Shown in pieces: positions 47,600-62,009 of a DNA stretch of 64,000 bases; position 1 is the first letter of the stretch, and each line of letters starts with the position of its first letter. Source of the stretch: Paragonimus westermani (taxonomy: Eukaryota; Platyhelminthes; Trematoda; Plagiorchiida; Troglotrematidae); the NCBI GenBank assembly GCA_008508345.1, contig QNGE01000101.1, forward strand, positions 179,509 to 243,508. The letters run 5' to 3'. The notes beneath the pieces are model-generated. The model ran no database searches. It was not told the origin of the DNA and saw only the letters and a list, made by a program, of their open reading frames with translations. Made by a program: the position numbers and the translations under genes.

Positions 47600-50500
47600 A
47601 ACTGTTTCAAAATCAAATTCGTCGACAATCAGCAGAAAACCTCCATTTCTGATTATAGACAAAGAACTAAAAGATAAGTAAAAACTCGCTTCTTATTTGT
47701 AAAGAATTGTCAACAATCAATCGCGCATGAATACTCACCTTATTTGTAGTGTCATGCAGAAACAACCACACTGACGTATTTGTTGGACCAGCATCCCGTG
47801 CTTGATGGTTACAACTTATCAGGTTTGTCATTCAAACTGTCCTTGAACTGTACTCTAGGTAAACCTGGAGTAATGTAATGAAATCTTCGAGTAGTACTTC
47901 CGAACAATCTGTGTGCAGTGGACGGTAGTCTAGTGGAACTGTCCCCCGTTTTTGTTATCTGACAGAAGACATTCTGCGGACTTGGATTGAGCGCTAATGC
48001 GGTTGAATTGACTTCACGTACAGCATTCCCCCTGCCAACAGACTTTTGCAGGATGCTCTCACGAGATGGCTGGTATGAGTGATTTGCTCTTCTGAAAGAA
48101 GTTGGAGGAACTCTTTTCAGATAGGCGTATTTTGGAAAATGAGAACTGTGTTCAAGTTTTTATAAATACGTTGGGTTACGACTGAATGATGAGCTGATAG
48201 ACTTCCAACTAAGACAATTCTGAAGCGGCTGAGAAATAGTGTGTCACAGCCAATCAGGCAAATCGATGTATATTCTAGTAAAGTTCCCTCACTGACTGCT
48301 TTTCGTTTCACACCGAAGTAGTTTTGCAAAAGTGCTGCAGTGGCCGATAATTTTCTGCGATCGCGTTTCACAGCACTTTAGTGAACATATCATTCACAGA
48401 TTTCTTGATGGCTATTCACTTCATCTTCACGCCAAAATCCCAGTTGAAAATTAACTATTAAAGTGAGATGCTCTCGTGGACACATTACTGCGGATATCTG
48501 TGCAAAACTGTTCAAAACTAACCGAAAAAATCAGCTGAGTTCAGCGAACAGCTGGAAGTCTCAACACTGTTACCAGGTACTGAACATTAACCGCACCAAG
48601 GATATCACCAGTGAGCAACAAACCAAGTCGAACTAAACAAGTAAGCTTCCGGCATTCATGCTGAATCAATCCACCCATTTGTTGCTACGTAATGACGTAA
48701 TGCAACCGCAAACTACTTCCGATAAGTTTGCATTTCTCTGCCGGCTCTTCAGTTTGGAAACACCCCAAATATTGCAGTGACTGTCGGATGTTTTCCGTTC
48801 TTCTCATTTGTCCGTCTTCTTTTGAAAGCATAACAATAAAAACGCTGGTGAGTTGTCTATCGATTTTGGGAACAACCAGCTCTCCAGCTCATAACCTGGG
48901 AATACAATAGCTGTACAAACATTCAGACTGGTTTGCCAACAGATGCATTAAGCTGACATACATGGTTGCTCCCTGTGCAATCGTGGCAATGCGTCACGTC
49001 AAGTAAGTAATTAAGCCAGTGTTACTTATGACGGATTTTACTGTCCTCAGATTTGATAACTGAAAATTAGACATATGTCAGTTACCAGAGAGATGAACTC
49101 CTTTAACTGATTTCAGGTTGATATTGATAAGCAGAAATTGTTGCAGCAACCATAGTAACCGTACCGGCCTTAGAGAATATACGAAGTGTTGGATAACGAA
49201 CCGTCCGTTATAACGTTACCTGCAGATCATAGTGGGTGAGTGAAATGGGACAAGCAAGGTTCAGGTAGTTCCAAGCTATTGCCCAAAGTTTACGAAGTCT
49301 AAAAATATACCATCGACAGCATACGGCAAAACAGCTTTAACACATTTAGGCGGCATTCGTATTTTACGTGTCAAGCAAATAGATAACAGCGCGATTGCTA
49401 TTTGTAGCATGGGCGCACACAACCTATGCTTTGCAAATTGTCAGTTGACAGTGGGTATAGTGTGGATTTCTGCACCTTCCTGGTCCACCATCGAAGTCAA
49501 CCATCATACCAGCCTTCGAACATATACGGACACCGTTTAGATGAACTGAAACGGCTGTCCACTCCCTTTGCATTACCATGTCTGGAAGTTGTCCCTGGCT
49601 AACTCCATCTTTTCTCCCCTTCAGATTGCCATTTGTAGTAAAATGAATATCCAAGCCGAAAAGTAGGCAACAATTTACATAACAATTAAAACGGCATCTC
49701 ACCACATCCTTCATCGTGATCTGGACAAAGTGGCCACGTATGTCAGGTAATGCATGATCTATATGGGAGCAGCCGAAATTCACTACAGTTGACAGACTGA
49801 GCTGCACGTTGTTCTTCAATGTGTTTTATTTATTAGGCGCTACCGAATCAATAGTTTGCATCGTATGAAGGCGCGAGTTGGATAATTCCATGTGTTTTGT
49901 CAGTGCACTTTAGTCCTTACCTTCTGATCAGTTGTGTGCGATAAACAGTCTCATACACCCATTGTATGTGCAGCTTTCCTACGAAAAGAGCTTCAGGTTT
50001 TTAAGCTTGTATTTGACCCATTTTCGACTGACCACCTGGTAGTCTCCTTTCTGACACGACCGTGTTTCGGACAAAAGTGGTCTACATGTATATATGCAAA
50101 CCATGAAGTTGACACTAATGGCAGGGGGTATCCATTAGCCAATTGAGCTGTTACTGAGGTGTGACTGTAAGTGATTGTGTTCAAAGTGTCCTGAGGGCAT
50201 TGTACTCATTTAGTACGCTGAGCGAAGAAGGTCTCGGAACTGCATTTAGAAAGCTGAATGGTATGACATCCGGTGGCAGTAAATCAAAGAGGGATTGGGG
50301 AAAATAATTTGCAAGCATCGCGCTAAGCAAAGTGAACGCAACCTGCACTGTAATTTGACGTTGTTCTGTGCGCTACCTAGTGCTGGTTAAATGACAAGAA
50401 GCCCCAAATTGTGATATGCTCAAACGAGAATTATGGAAACCGACAGAATGTGATTGAAGTGTGCTAAAATGCGACGTCTATAAGCTTGAACCTGTACGAG

Positions 50501-53500
50501 GCCGAATTACAACGAAAACCTACTTGTAACCCACATGACCTTGATTGAGTAATCGTAGTTTTCGCTAGGCTCATCAATGTATAAAGCACAAAGCTAAATG
50601 GAGTCCTCACAGATTTTTCAAATTAAAAAGTGAAAAAATCATTTACATGTCATTAACGTTTCCGTATATTGATAATTCGTCTGCACTGATGGCTGGATAA
50701 ATGATGCCGCTTAACAGTTATTTAATCGCACACCGATTCCTTATTCTGTGGTGTGAGTGAGGACATGAACGAAAGTTTGTGGGCTCTACATCAGGTTTGC
50801 TGAATTTTTCGCCAACTGGTTCAAGGGCTTTGGACATGAACTGCATCACTGGTTATATATATATGCAGATATGCACCGCATTTGTTAACTTATTTGGAAT
50901 CGTGTCTTTAGATATTCAGAAGAATTGGCGATTTTCGACTGCACTGCGCTTCGCAACTCTCACCTGACTTTTTATTTGCTAAACACAGATTAGGATATGG
51001 CGACTCAAAAATATTAGCCAAAATCAACGGTTGGTGAATCAATCGTGCGCTGCAAGAAATTAAAGATGAATGACTTTGCACGATTAGTTTAACCCTCTTG
51101 CTCTCAAAAAGAGTCATTGACTAACACGCTGCTAATACTCTTCCTAGTTAAGGGCATTTCAGGCAATAAATTAGTTCGTCTAATTTGGCCACTTCACTAA
51201 TTAGGAAAAATAATGGCCTAACCAATGCTACCAATCTTTTTCTATCCCCACAACTGTAGTGCCGCAGTGGTCGTTAGAAGTAAAGGTGACGACCCAGTTG
51301 GTGGAAAAATGAAAACTCTACCAATGCTTCAAAATGGTAAATGGTTTACCGTTGTCTTCAGACTAGTACATAAAGGGACCCATCATATTTAAACCAGAAT
51401 GACACTGTTAACATCCGTAGGAAAAAGCACGAGTGATCCATTTCAAATAAATTCAGCAAAGAGGTTAACAGCATAGAGCCTTCTCTAAGCTACTACATAG
51501 TACGTGGGGTCGTTTTATCTCAAAAATAAGCGATATGTTTTCGAAATTTGTCAAAGAACTGTAACGGTTTCATAAAAGCAACTGTGTTTGTTACACTTGG
51601 TGAATAGTAGTTATTTACTGAAAACATTGCCGGCAGCCGAAAGATATGGTCTAATAGGTCAATGTTAAATCATCAGAAGCTGTCAGCCTTGTACAGGTTG
51701 TAACAGTTTATTACTGATTATTTTTAACAGCATTTCATGAAGTGTGAATATATGTAGACTGTGTCATACGTTCAGAAACTACAGAGGAAGTCAACGTATG
51801 AACCCAAAGGTCAGCAGCAAAGTAAAAAGCGAAACCGTCTTTTCCTAGCATGATGCACGCGTCTTATTCGATGGGTTAGTGCCTCATGAATGGATGAACT
51901 TGAGAAGGTTTAGATTTTCACAAGATCAACCGGCGGCAACTCCCGCATTCCCATATACTCCCCCGTTGGCCCCTTCCAAAAGGAAGCATTCGAATCGAGT
52001 TTCGCTCTTGTTAGAGCTCGTCAATAGCGCATATACATGCATTGGCAGGATTCAGGACTCCGGCGATGCTCCCATGAGACAGCCATGTTGATCACTGCGA
52101 CAATGACCTCAAATTAGGCGCGACTGAATCATTATATGAGAACGCCCAGCTGTATTCACTTGTGTCTAATGATATGGTTGTCCGATCATCGTGTCAGGAG
52201 GCACAGTAACAGTTCTGTTAAATTTATGTGGAAACCAAAATCAATTGGGTGAGATTTTCAGGGGGGATGTTAAATAGCGTTCACAGAAAATATCGCATTA
52301 ATGCTCTCATGTATTGCAGTACTTTTTCAAGGGACTGCGTGGAAATGAACCACAGGTCACGAAGCTTTATTTGAAAAAGTTTTAGTGATAACATGTTTTA
52401 ATGGAAGTTGAGATGACCTGATAAGCGATTGTCAGTCAGTAGTTCTGTGGATAAAAATAGTGAAATTCCTGTGCAATCGTCCAGAGAGTTGCTCTTGAAT
52501 CTGTAACTTCTCATTTTTTCAGTCGAACTGCCTAATATAAAGGGTTACCAGCTGTAGACTTCTTTAACTCGTTGGTTACATAAATCGCATTTAAAGATTG
52601 TTGAGTTGTTATGTCGTCCGGTAAGAGCTTTGTTATTCACGGAACACAATCGCAGTATTTGGGAGGTACGCCGATGACTAGATCCAGAACGGTACCTACT
52701 TGACTTAACGGAGACAAACACTTGACAGGATAGGTGCGTTTAGTACTCTGTGCACCGTGCGAAATCCTGCCTACATTTTGGTGTCGACCTTCTTACGGTA
52801 GCTCAGAAAGGAAGTTGAGCAGATCCACAGCGTCGTATGTATTTCAACTGGGCTGACGTGAATCCACAATTGCTCCTTTTTCAGCCGAAGACAGTCTTTA
52901 TGCAAAACCAGTATGGGGTTCCGACTTAGATGATGGAAGTGTTGTTTGCAGATGGTCGCCAGGGCCCACTAAGGTAAGTCATACGGTGAAGAGGGGATAG
53001 ATGCAATGTCGTTGTTGTGGTAAATACGCGCAAGGCTAAAAACAAGGGTTTTCAGCCAACCAGCATTAGTGGAAGTATGTATTCTGTTGGAGAGCCTCAA
53101 CCACCTGAAAATGTTTGCCTTCAGTGTAGTGTTAACTGAACTTCAAATAATTTTGCGCGCCAACAATAGTGGCGGCTGATAAGTAGGGGGGATTATACAG
53201 TGAAATGGCGAATCGATGTATCTTATTGCGGCTTTATGGCTGTGGTTTTAGCGTGTCTGACAGTTCCTTTCAAATTACAGTGACACTCATCTGACGTTTG
53301 CCCATCTATTTTAAGGCCGCACTAAGTAACCTCTTTGACGAATTTGGTGCTGAGAAGTGACTGATTAATTCAACGACAGCAAGATGGCAAATTTATGGCA
53401 TCCGGTGTCTACCAGTCACTACGTGTGAATATAACGACTTTCTTGAATAGATGATAGGTTCCAATTTGGATCTTTAGATTAGAATACGCTGCAGACGAAG

Positions 53501-56500
53501 CGTCATTGACCGTTGTGAGCTGGCAAGCAATATTTCGTCTGCTTGCGGCGGTTGGTCACTTTTGAACGAGGCAGGTTAGCTGTGGGTGGATTAGAGGAGT
53601 TCACTAAGACCCACGACGGAAAAGGAGAGAAAGCGAGGAGTTTCTGAGATTAATTCCTAGCGCTGCCCACCAAACAGTTGCCAGGGAAATAAACTTGATT
53701 TTTTGTGCAATCGATGGATGAGAGTGGACGAGATACGCATATTTAGCAGAGCATCTCTTCCTATTAGCCGAATGAACTGTGAACCGCAACAACATAATAT
53801 TCTTCTGGTACATCCCCGGCTGTTCCTGCTATTTGTCACTTAAGGATGCGGTGAATCATTAGCAGAGAACGTGGCCGGTGTTACTCTAAGATTTGTAGTT
53901 TTGAAGCTATCCTGTTCCATTATCACCGGTGGGTAAGCTTCACGCGTTCAGCATTGTGTTGCATACCCGTCCGCCACCACTCCGTGTAAATAACACCGTG
54001 ATCCTACATATTTTTCTATTGTTTAATGTTTGTTATTCACTCCCTCAAATTTATACTTGTCGAATTCCTGTACGTATCACGTCCGTATAAACTTGATGTA
54101 GTTACGCGCTTGATGCCATAAAGTCTTTCAATTTCAGGTCTGTAGAGCTACCTCATAACGGACTGTGAATAAAAATATCACGTGAATAGAGACCAGAACG
54201 CATTACCAAATATAATCACAGGCATAGACTTGATGGACATGGTCTCTCGACGTCTCTGGCCGGTGCTACGTTTCAACTATCAGTCCAAGATGTATTCTCA
54301 CCACCCAGATACATATTGTACTATTGCTTTACACTAACGACTTATTTGATTGGAAGTTGGCACTGACTCATTCTAACGAAATTTCAGCATTGCCAATTTA
54401 ATATAAAGTATCAACTTTACAAATATTCGCATGTGGACATGATGAAAAATGATTGGATGTGCATCGTTGAGTTTCCGTGTTACTTTTATATAAACAGGTA
54501 AGTTAAAGATTGCTGAGTTCCACATATGAACAATATACACGAGTAAGCTAGCTCGCAGCAGGTGTTATAACAGTGCATACAATCCAACGCGTCACAGCTT
54601 GAGTGGTCTGACGAAGTGTCCAGCACTCAACGTTAATCGTTGTTTAACTCGAAACATCATGAATGCGACTTTCGTTGCAAGTCCACAGTCAGCATGTGCA
54701 GTCAAACGGTCCACATATTCCCGCTCTATATGAACTTCAGTGACACCACAAACTTTTCTATCATGTGTTCGAGTTTCGTCCGTCACAATAGGCAACTGTG
54801 ATATAGCGGTGATATCACTGAAAGGGTGACAGTATAATCGAGGTTTAGCACAAGTATCATGCTCCACTATTTGACGTGAAAGGAGCCACTATGTGTGTTG
54901 ATGTTATCAGTACGTTGGTCCACTGGCAGTAGAAGCTCAGTTTCTGACGATGGTGGGTGTCAACCTTACGAGAGATGACACATAGACAGGAAAACCACCT
55001 ACATTCGCAACCACAGTGGAATGCGTTCAGTGACAGGCGAACCAAGAAGCTCCGGAGTTCCGCGTCGTAGTCGTCGAAGAAAAGTTGAACTGGAAATCTT
55101 GCCACTGAACGAGTGCTGACAAACTTCAAGCCGGTCAATTAACAGTAGGATTTCAGTGAATGATCGTTGACTTTCAGTATGCAAAAAAGCAACTCACGAT
55201 TTGGTCAAACAAATCCACTCAAAGGGAGAAAACGGGATATTGGTACGTTTGCTTTGAGATATAAGAAATCGGTCAAACCCAGCCGGCAACCTACTTCCAA
55301 ACTGCAGTCAAGAATGCTCTAAGTTAGGGAGTGTCACCGCAAACATTTAAGACATAACGTCCTACGTGCAATCACCATAATGAATGATTGTAAATATTTT
55401 TAACAAAATAATCGGGTTTAGTATAAATAGCACAGTGTGGAGAAAGTTTCAGCGGTCCGCTGCAAGTTTTTAGAGTGAAGGATCAACTCACCTGGTTTTA
55501 CTGTAAACTTATAATTAGTCCACTAGATAAACATTGTTAATCGCAGTGATAAACGAATCCGGGTTGGCCGACATGCTTTGTCGCTGTGATCATCAACAGA
55601 TCGTGTTTATGCTTTGGATTGCTGTCTCCCTTTTCACCCTGGTCACGCACAAGTGATTGCACCGTCTGACATCTTATTCACGATGTAAATTTGTATGCCA
55701 TCTGGGAATTTTCATAGACTTTCCGCCCTGAAAAAAGCGCTTAGGACCAACTGAAAAACCTGTTGTCTCACTGATGACTGACGAGCAGAATCTCATTATA
55801 AGCCTGTTGTTATGTTCCTCTCAAAATTGTTGTGACATGCTTCTATCGTCCTCCCATGAGAGTTAGATGCCAACTGCCAGAAATACTACACTGTCCTTTT
55901 TAAAACAGTCTAAGCAGCTTCCTGTTTGTTTGTGAGTTGCGCGTAGTCCGTTATACTGTATAATCAGTTGGTTGGAATACGGTGAAATAAAACCGTTATG
56001 GAGAATGAGCACCCGTAACCCCGCGTCACACAGAATACAAAACTGTGCAGAATAACATGAATGAGAAAAACACACTGAAAACTTTTAAGTTACTAACCTG
56101 GAGGATGAAAGCCAACAACAACAGGAATGACAGGACCAGTAAAATTTAATTGCACGAGGCCACTATTTTAAATAGATAATTCGACGCTTGACAAAACGCA
56201 ATGAACTGCCAATGTTTAAAGCTAACCTGCAGAGCCGCTGAGATGAGAGCCGTCAATAAGATAAAATGGCTACTTTTCAACATCACTTGACGGAAGTTTC
56301 CTATTTCTGCCACATTATAGTGTACACTATTTATTAGGATGTAATTGTGAAGCACAGAGAGGCTTCAAGCTTGCTGATGGAGTAGCCGGCAAGCGAGCTT
56401 TTTACATACTGTCTCCAGTCTACACGGGTAAACATTTCAATAAGTCAACAACCGGATATAATCCGCTTGATCGATTTAAAATTTACTCTACATGTGCCTA

Positions 56501-59500
56501 CCAAGACTGTGGCTAAATTCGAGATGAACTACCACGGAGCAATGGCAGTAGCAGCCTGATATGGACGCCATCCAGCTAACCAATCGAGGTGTTCATCATT
56601 GAAACTGAATCAAGTCATAAAATGCAATCAAAATAACGCTTTGCCACCGATAAGCTTCCGCCGCTAGATCTCACACTATTTATTCACGGATGTTCTGGAG
56701 TAGCCAGCGAGATATCCATCACGATTCCCACCGAACTATATAAAACAGTGACTTTATTTCCAGAAACTTTAAGGTATTTATGTCAATAAAGTTCGTCGTC
56801 AAATACGGCGGTTAGTGTTCCTCAGTTAGACACAGGTAGAACACCTCTGTTTTATGGTTCGTTTGTAGTATCGTTCCAATAACCCTCACAATATTCCATG
56901 TAAAACTGCCGTACGCATACCCCCCAGTCTAATCGGCCAAGCAAATAATCGGCCACTGACAAGAGTAATTATTAACATTGTTCAATGGATGTACGTGAAA
57001 CAGGTCTGCCAAATCTCGGAAATAAACTGGACGTCGACGTAATACTCATCAGACAGTAGGCTGATTGGTAGTATCGGTGGGCACACGGTAACTCAGTGAG
57101 ATAAATGTAAGTAAATTTATGTTACAGCGTTGTTGTACTGCTGTTTTCATCTTGGGGACTGTCCTGAATATTGCCGCAAGCGTCCGTACTTCCCTATTCA
57201 TACCGTGACAATTGATCACTTTGGGGACTGTTAAAATTTATGTGCACACAAATATTATGCTCCCTTAATACGTCATTTGCTTTAACCCTCATGTGAAGCG
57301 CTGATGTTTTCCGTTCAACTGACTTAGTGAGCCAGCCGTTGGTGTGGGTCAAAGCCTTGTTCACTCTCATCAGCCATGTCTTTGCTTAACGTGTGGTAGC
57401 ATTAAGACTTGGCCCTCCATGTTTCGTACAGCACAGCAATACTAACCCCACAAAATTGAGGCGTTTAGTGTCCTCTAATTAAAAACTGACGGACTAGCAT
57501 CATTTGGGTTAACCTTCGTCACTTCAAGCTTTAACTGCGCAACGACAGTTGGAAACAGCTTGTCCAAATGACCAGATTACCTGCCTGCAAGACAAGTTTT
57601 GCGTTTGACATATCTTGTTTTCGTTTGGAGAGTTGATTAGCAAACTCCTTCCTTCATTACACACTTGATTGAGGTTCAGCCAGGGTTGTAAGTTGTCCGC
57701 AAGTGTTTGCGTCACTGCAGCTTTCAGTGTACTGGTATATTAAAGGTCAGTATAAAGGCTTCAGAGGAATTTTAGCAGAAACCTGAAGAATTTCCATATC
57801 GGCGAAAACATAAAGTTGAACCCTAAAGCATGGTAGGTGAGCCTCATAACGTACAGAAACATAATATTTCAGGATCACGTTGTGAAAAACATGACGCTTT
57901 GAATTTTTTTTACCATAACATTTTTTCTCATGGACTATCGGTGACAGCAATCTCCCGACTGATCCCCAAGATAGGGGGCACATCAGACGGAACAAAGAAG
58001 TTTTGGGCGTAGCTGCGGAGTGAAATGAGCAATAATGACTATCCGGCGTTATCTTAGGGTAGGAGGAATGTTGAAAAGCATCGCGTTGAACCATGTCATG
58101 AAAGGACATTAAACCGAATTAAACGACAGCGCTTTGTGCTCTACATAGTGAAGTAATTGGATCGTGAAAAGGTTATACATCCGTGTGTTGAATAACGACT
58201 GTGCTATTTTAACTAAGTTCGGTCCTCCTATACCTTAATCCAGGTTAAGCTCATGGGTTAAAGTGTGACGAAATTCAACAAATTTCAACCTCGCAAAAAG
58301 AATAGATATTAATTTCGAAAATTACCATTAAGTCATAGAATACAAATTGTAGCAAGCTCGTTTTCGGGCAAAATTCACACGATCTCACTTTTGAGTTTTT
58401 GAACGCCAGCTGAATGTTACCTGTTACCGTAACTCTCAGGTATGTTAGTTAATGATCGTCGCAGTTGGATCAGTTGAACGCACAATCTTCCGTCCAAAAC
58501 AGAGAAGGTTATGTAACCGAATAGCAATGGCTTTGAAAGCCGTCAAAGTCCATTTTCGAGTAAACTCTCATGGGTTCCACAAAAGCCGACGGATAAAAAC
58601 TAAGTAATACATCCACAAAATACAGCTTATACGAAAATTATCCATCAATGTTCAGTCTTTGGCCTATTTTCTTGTTTGTGTTTATCGCCGTTAGAATCTG
58701 AACAGGCTGCCTTGTCACTGTTGGTTGCAGTTTGTTTCAGTAAGAAATACTTTTTGTCACACTCGTCTCAGCCACATCAAAAACAACTGATCAAACGGAC
58801 ACTTTCGGTGTGATATACAGTCATTTTGGTGGATGACGGATATAACGCTGTCCGGTCCTTTAACTTTGGTCGCATCTTATCCAACGAGTTGTCCGAGACA
58901 AATCACATAATTTCATTTCAGCGAGTTGACATTTGCTTACACACTGTGATCGAGTGGGTATGCAATGCTTGATTATAATTCACAAATCACTCACCTTGCA
59001 TCACTCTGTAATAAACTGCAAATAAATTGTGAATTTCAATGATGGTTACTGCTGAAGTTACACACTTTTATTCTGGCAGACAGCCATTCTGTGGACGTCC
59101 TAAAATGTGGCACCTTTCGAGCATTCAAAAGTGCTACATTTGGGGGAGTTCTATTTCGATAACGATCACTGTCGTAAAAGTCCAAGTGACATACTTTCAT
59201 TAGAGGATTGTCCGATTCAAATGAGTTTATGATTGTAATAAAACCAAAGCGAAGCGTTAAAAAGTTGTCCTAAAGTATGAGAACGACGGTCAAATTAATA
59301 TCTTCAGGGCGGCCAGACATTCGGTTTTATGACATATTTTCCGCTGTCTACGTTTGTGCTCGTAGTGTGGAGTGTATACTCGAACTACGATTAGCCATCG
59401 TTTGATAGTGTGTCATAGACGCAGTGACAAAATGGCCATCAACACTGTAAAAAGTTGCATACAATATTGAATTAAGAGGTAGACTTCCAGAAAGAATATG

Positions 59501-60340
59501 CGATTGAAAACATGAATGCATTCAGTCGTGATACGGGTGAGCTAAAATACTTAACATGCAAGCTACTGCTAATTCGTAGCAAAATCCGAATTATTCAAAC
59601 CAGGAATTTGCTTTTACCTTCATAGTTATCGGGCGACAATGATCGAGACATTTAGCCGATTACACAGTTTCATTTTGGCATCTGTGAACGGTTAGCTCGC
59701 CGATGTCAAGATTTTTGCACCCGATATACTCAGACAGCTCACCTGTGAGTTGTAATATAAAATCCTTGAAATTGTCCTTCAAACACTGTTCAGCAACTGT
59801 TCATCAGTCCAAGTACAATACCCACCCTAACTGACAAGCTCGGCTGTCAAAGGCGTTCACTGTTCATCACACGATTAGAAGACGAGGATATCCTGAGATA
59901 AGCACAGTCCGCAGAAATTACCAGAGCAAGAAGTCTCACGTATTCAGCGCAGGTAATTTAAGCTTAACATATTTGCCACCGGATCGAAATTGAACGTCTA
60001 CGCTCGTGCTGGCAGCCAGTGCTTTCAGCATACCACTCTTACAAAACTTACTTGCGCTTGCATAGATAAGTACCGGCCATTTGGAATGCTCTAACTTTCT
60101 TCGATACAGCGGCTTAAGTAGGTTATCGTCACGTTTACGGGATAGAAAGTCTATCAGTAAGATAGGACAAGTAGACTCATCACAACCACAATATGAAACC
60201 GGTTGGTCCAGTGCATGAGGGACTCCGTAGTCACTATGAGAACATGAGAAGTATGAACGGTAATATTCGACGTTCGGTAAAATGGTCAGTGCATGCGTGT
60301 TTTAATGGAACGATAAACTCGCGTACAACACGTATGGAAC
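47600..60340. other. Long gene-free stretch
   Basis: No recognisable gene. The longest frame, 49424-49819 minus (131 codons; Cys-rich in places, SQGQLPDMVMQREW), matches nothing I know. The minus frames at 54592-55138 overlap and are also unassigned. A box A-like TAGTCTAGTGG near 47930 lacks a good box B. Confidence 0.5.
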
Positions 60341-60355
60341 AACTAAACCGCGACA

Positions 60356-60510
60356 CTAGTGGACAGCTGTTTCTAAGTTAGCTGAACTTATGTGACCTGT
60401 AAACCGTCTATAGAATGACGCCGACCTCGGGACCGGCGCACGATTATTTGGGCAATAGGCTTTGCTTACCCACGTATACGTCGCACATTTCGAGAAAAAT
60501 GGATCCATCG
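60356..60510 (-). mobile_element. Possible Ty3/Gypsy reverse transcriptase tail
   Basis: On the minus strand SKCATYTWVSKAYCPNN and SASFYRRFTGHISSA recall the end of a Ty3/Gypsy polymerase, where an FLGLASYYRRFI-like block precedes RNase H. The match rests mainly on SASFYRRF. It lies downstream of the integrase remnant, the wrong order for one element, so it would be a second copy or a rearranged piece, or a chance likeness. Confidence 0.3.
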
Positions 60511-60714
60511 ATGACCATTTATTTTTGGACTCGATGTGTGCAAGCGTGTATGCTCTAGATAGTGTCACACCCTTCGTACGTGTCCATTCTGAGCTTGAAT
60601 AATGTGTCCGTGAGTCATTTATCAGTGGTTGTTTGATCATGATCTGATACTGAAGACTAATGCTTTAAATCCAATCTAGTGTGGAGACACCGACGAGACC
60701 TGAGGTTGACAGGG

Positions 60715-61480
60715 ATGTCGCCGGCGGCTACGTTAGAAGTAATCCAGTACGCAACGAGTGCGCAATCCAAATAAACGCGCGCAAGGCGCCGTTTAACATT
60801 CTCCTCGCTGCCTGCACGGCACGATTAGCTAGACCATTTAAAGCGGGATGATAAGATGATGTCCTAACATGTTTCCTTCCACTCAATCCAATAAAGTCCG
60901 GGCTCTAATAAATGCACAACTGTTGTCAGTCACAGTGGTTTCCGACAAACCAAATGCTGCAAGTGGTGTACATAGTCGCATGCCTTATAAGCCATTGTCG
61001 CATTTGGAAAAGGTGAGGGTCGATCCATTCGTAATTTACTTCTAATATCAGTGAAGTTGTGTGACACTCAGACGGACGAAAGAAGTGTAAACCGATCTGT
61101 TTCTACGGTATTGTTTAATATCTTCAAGAGTGCGACGACACCTCGGTAGGCACGTTTTGGAGTTCTTGGCAGAGTTTGCGTGATTAAACGGGATAACGAC
61201 TTCACCTTCTTGACGTTTGGACGGACATCGTAGAGTTCATTAAGAACACACGGTGGCACTTCACATTGGAATAAAAACTTGCCGCACAAAGCAGGTAACC
61301 CATCCGAATTTAAATTATGGTCAGTCTCATCTGCTGAAGTATCCGTTCTGGTTGCCTTTTCCGCAGGTACCAACTGACCAAGGCCAAGACGGTGCCTCTG
61401 TATAATTCTCGTTGCATATTCATCGACGTCACAAGAGTGTGACAGAAGTGCTGCACAGTATTTGAAGGTTCACGTGTGGT
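60715..61480 (-). mobile_element. Ty3/Gypsy LTR retrotransposon pol remnant (RNase H end, linker, integrase)
   Basis: Minus strand, in gypsy order. About 61440-61300: YATRIIQRH and LNSDGLPALC, matching the end of RNase H and the NADGLSRLP linker signature. About 61300-61068: a linker ending in a TLPRTPKRAYRG stretch. About 61050-60890: integrase core pieces EVNYEWIDPH and PFPNATM in different frames, then PLAAFGLSETTVTDNS, with the second catalytic Asp in TDN (N-S in place of N-G). About 60870-60715: SSYHPALNGLANRAVQAA, equivalent to PYHPQSNGLAERAVQ, where the catalytic Glu of AER is replaced by Asn. At least three frameshifts and stops. No LTRs, gag or envelope frame are seen. Non-functional. 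Confidence 0.8.
61081..61373 (-). pseudogene. Gypsy RNase H-integrase linker segment (open frame)
   Basis: The longest open piece of the gypsy remnant, about 100 residues, starting MVPAEKATRTDTSADETDHN and ending before the integrase core. The link to gypsy rests on LNSDGLPAL, in place of NADGLSRLP, and on its position directly before the integrase. Taken alone it has no catalytic motif and could not be identified. Confidence 0.55.
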
Positions 61481-61889
61481 GAATTGTGTGGGGGGTGCAT
61501 TTTATAACGTTGACCCACTTACGGCACAAGCAACATTATAGGTTCTCCGGAGACTGTATCATAGTTCTCAGTTTTAATCAGATGCAGTAGATTATACTGG
61601 AATAATAAAGAAGGTTTACCACAGCAGCGACACAAAGCCGGGACGGCGGAGTCTGTCCGGTGTGAGATAGTAGGCATTTTGGTAAGAAGAAACGTATATT
61701 TTACTAGTTCTAGTGATTGATACAACACTCGTTGCAAATTGTTCTCTATATATCGACAAACTGCCACACGACACACGGAACAATCGATCAAGTTTCATTA
61801 GCTGATATATCAGTTACACTTAGGTCCAGGATATATGTCACATCCAAGTTACTTTATAAGATGTTCAAAACAAACTCGAGTGCAAAACA

Positions 61890-62000
61890 CGTGTGGTTCA
61901 GCCGGACTTGAACTAGGGACGCAAACCTTTTCGAAGACGACGGGGAATCTATCAGCAGAATTACGGAGGTGCTCCATGAGCTCCAAAATATAGAACCGGC
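61890..62000 (-). mobile_element. tRNA-derived SINE-like unit, minus strand
   Basis: On the minus strand a box A-like TGGAGCTCATGGAGC (61985-61971) is followed about 60 bases later by AGTTCAAGTCC (61914-61904), one change from the box B consensus. The D stem GCTC/GAGC is kept with a short loop; the T stem is only partly paired. The spacing again suggests a class II tRNA ancestor. It is not closely alike to the unit at 32175. Ends are not defined. Confidence 0.4.
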
Positions 62001-62009
62001 TGTAGACTT

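Noticed and set aside
47925..48015. Box A-like TAGTCTAGTGG with a distant GGTTGAATTGA
   Set aside because: Box B matches only about 7 of 11 positions and no tRNA-like stems form.
49424..49819. 131-codon minus-strand frame with several cysteines
   Set aside because: No recognisable fold and no splice or promoter context; kept only as an unassigned frame.
57020..57060. CTGATGA on the minus strand as a possible further hammerhead
   Set aside because: The stretch after a possible helix II is GTCG, not GAAA, so the core is absent.
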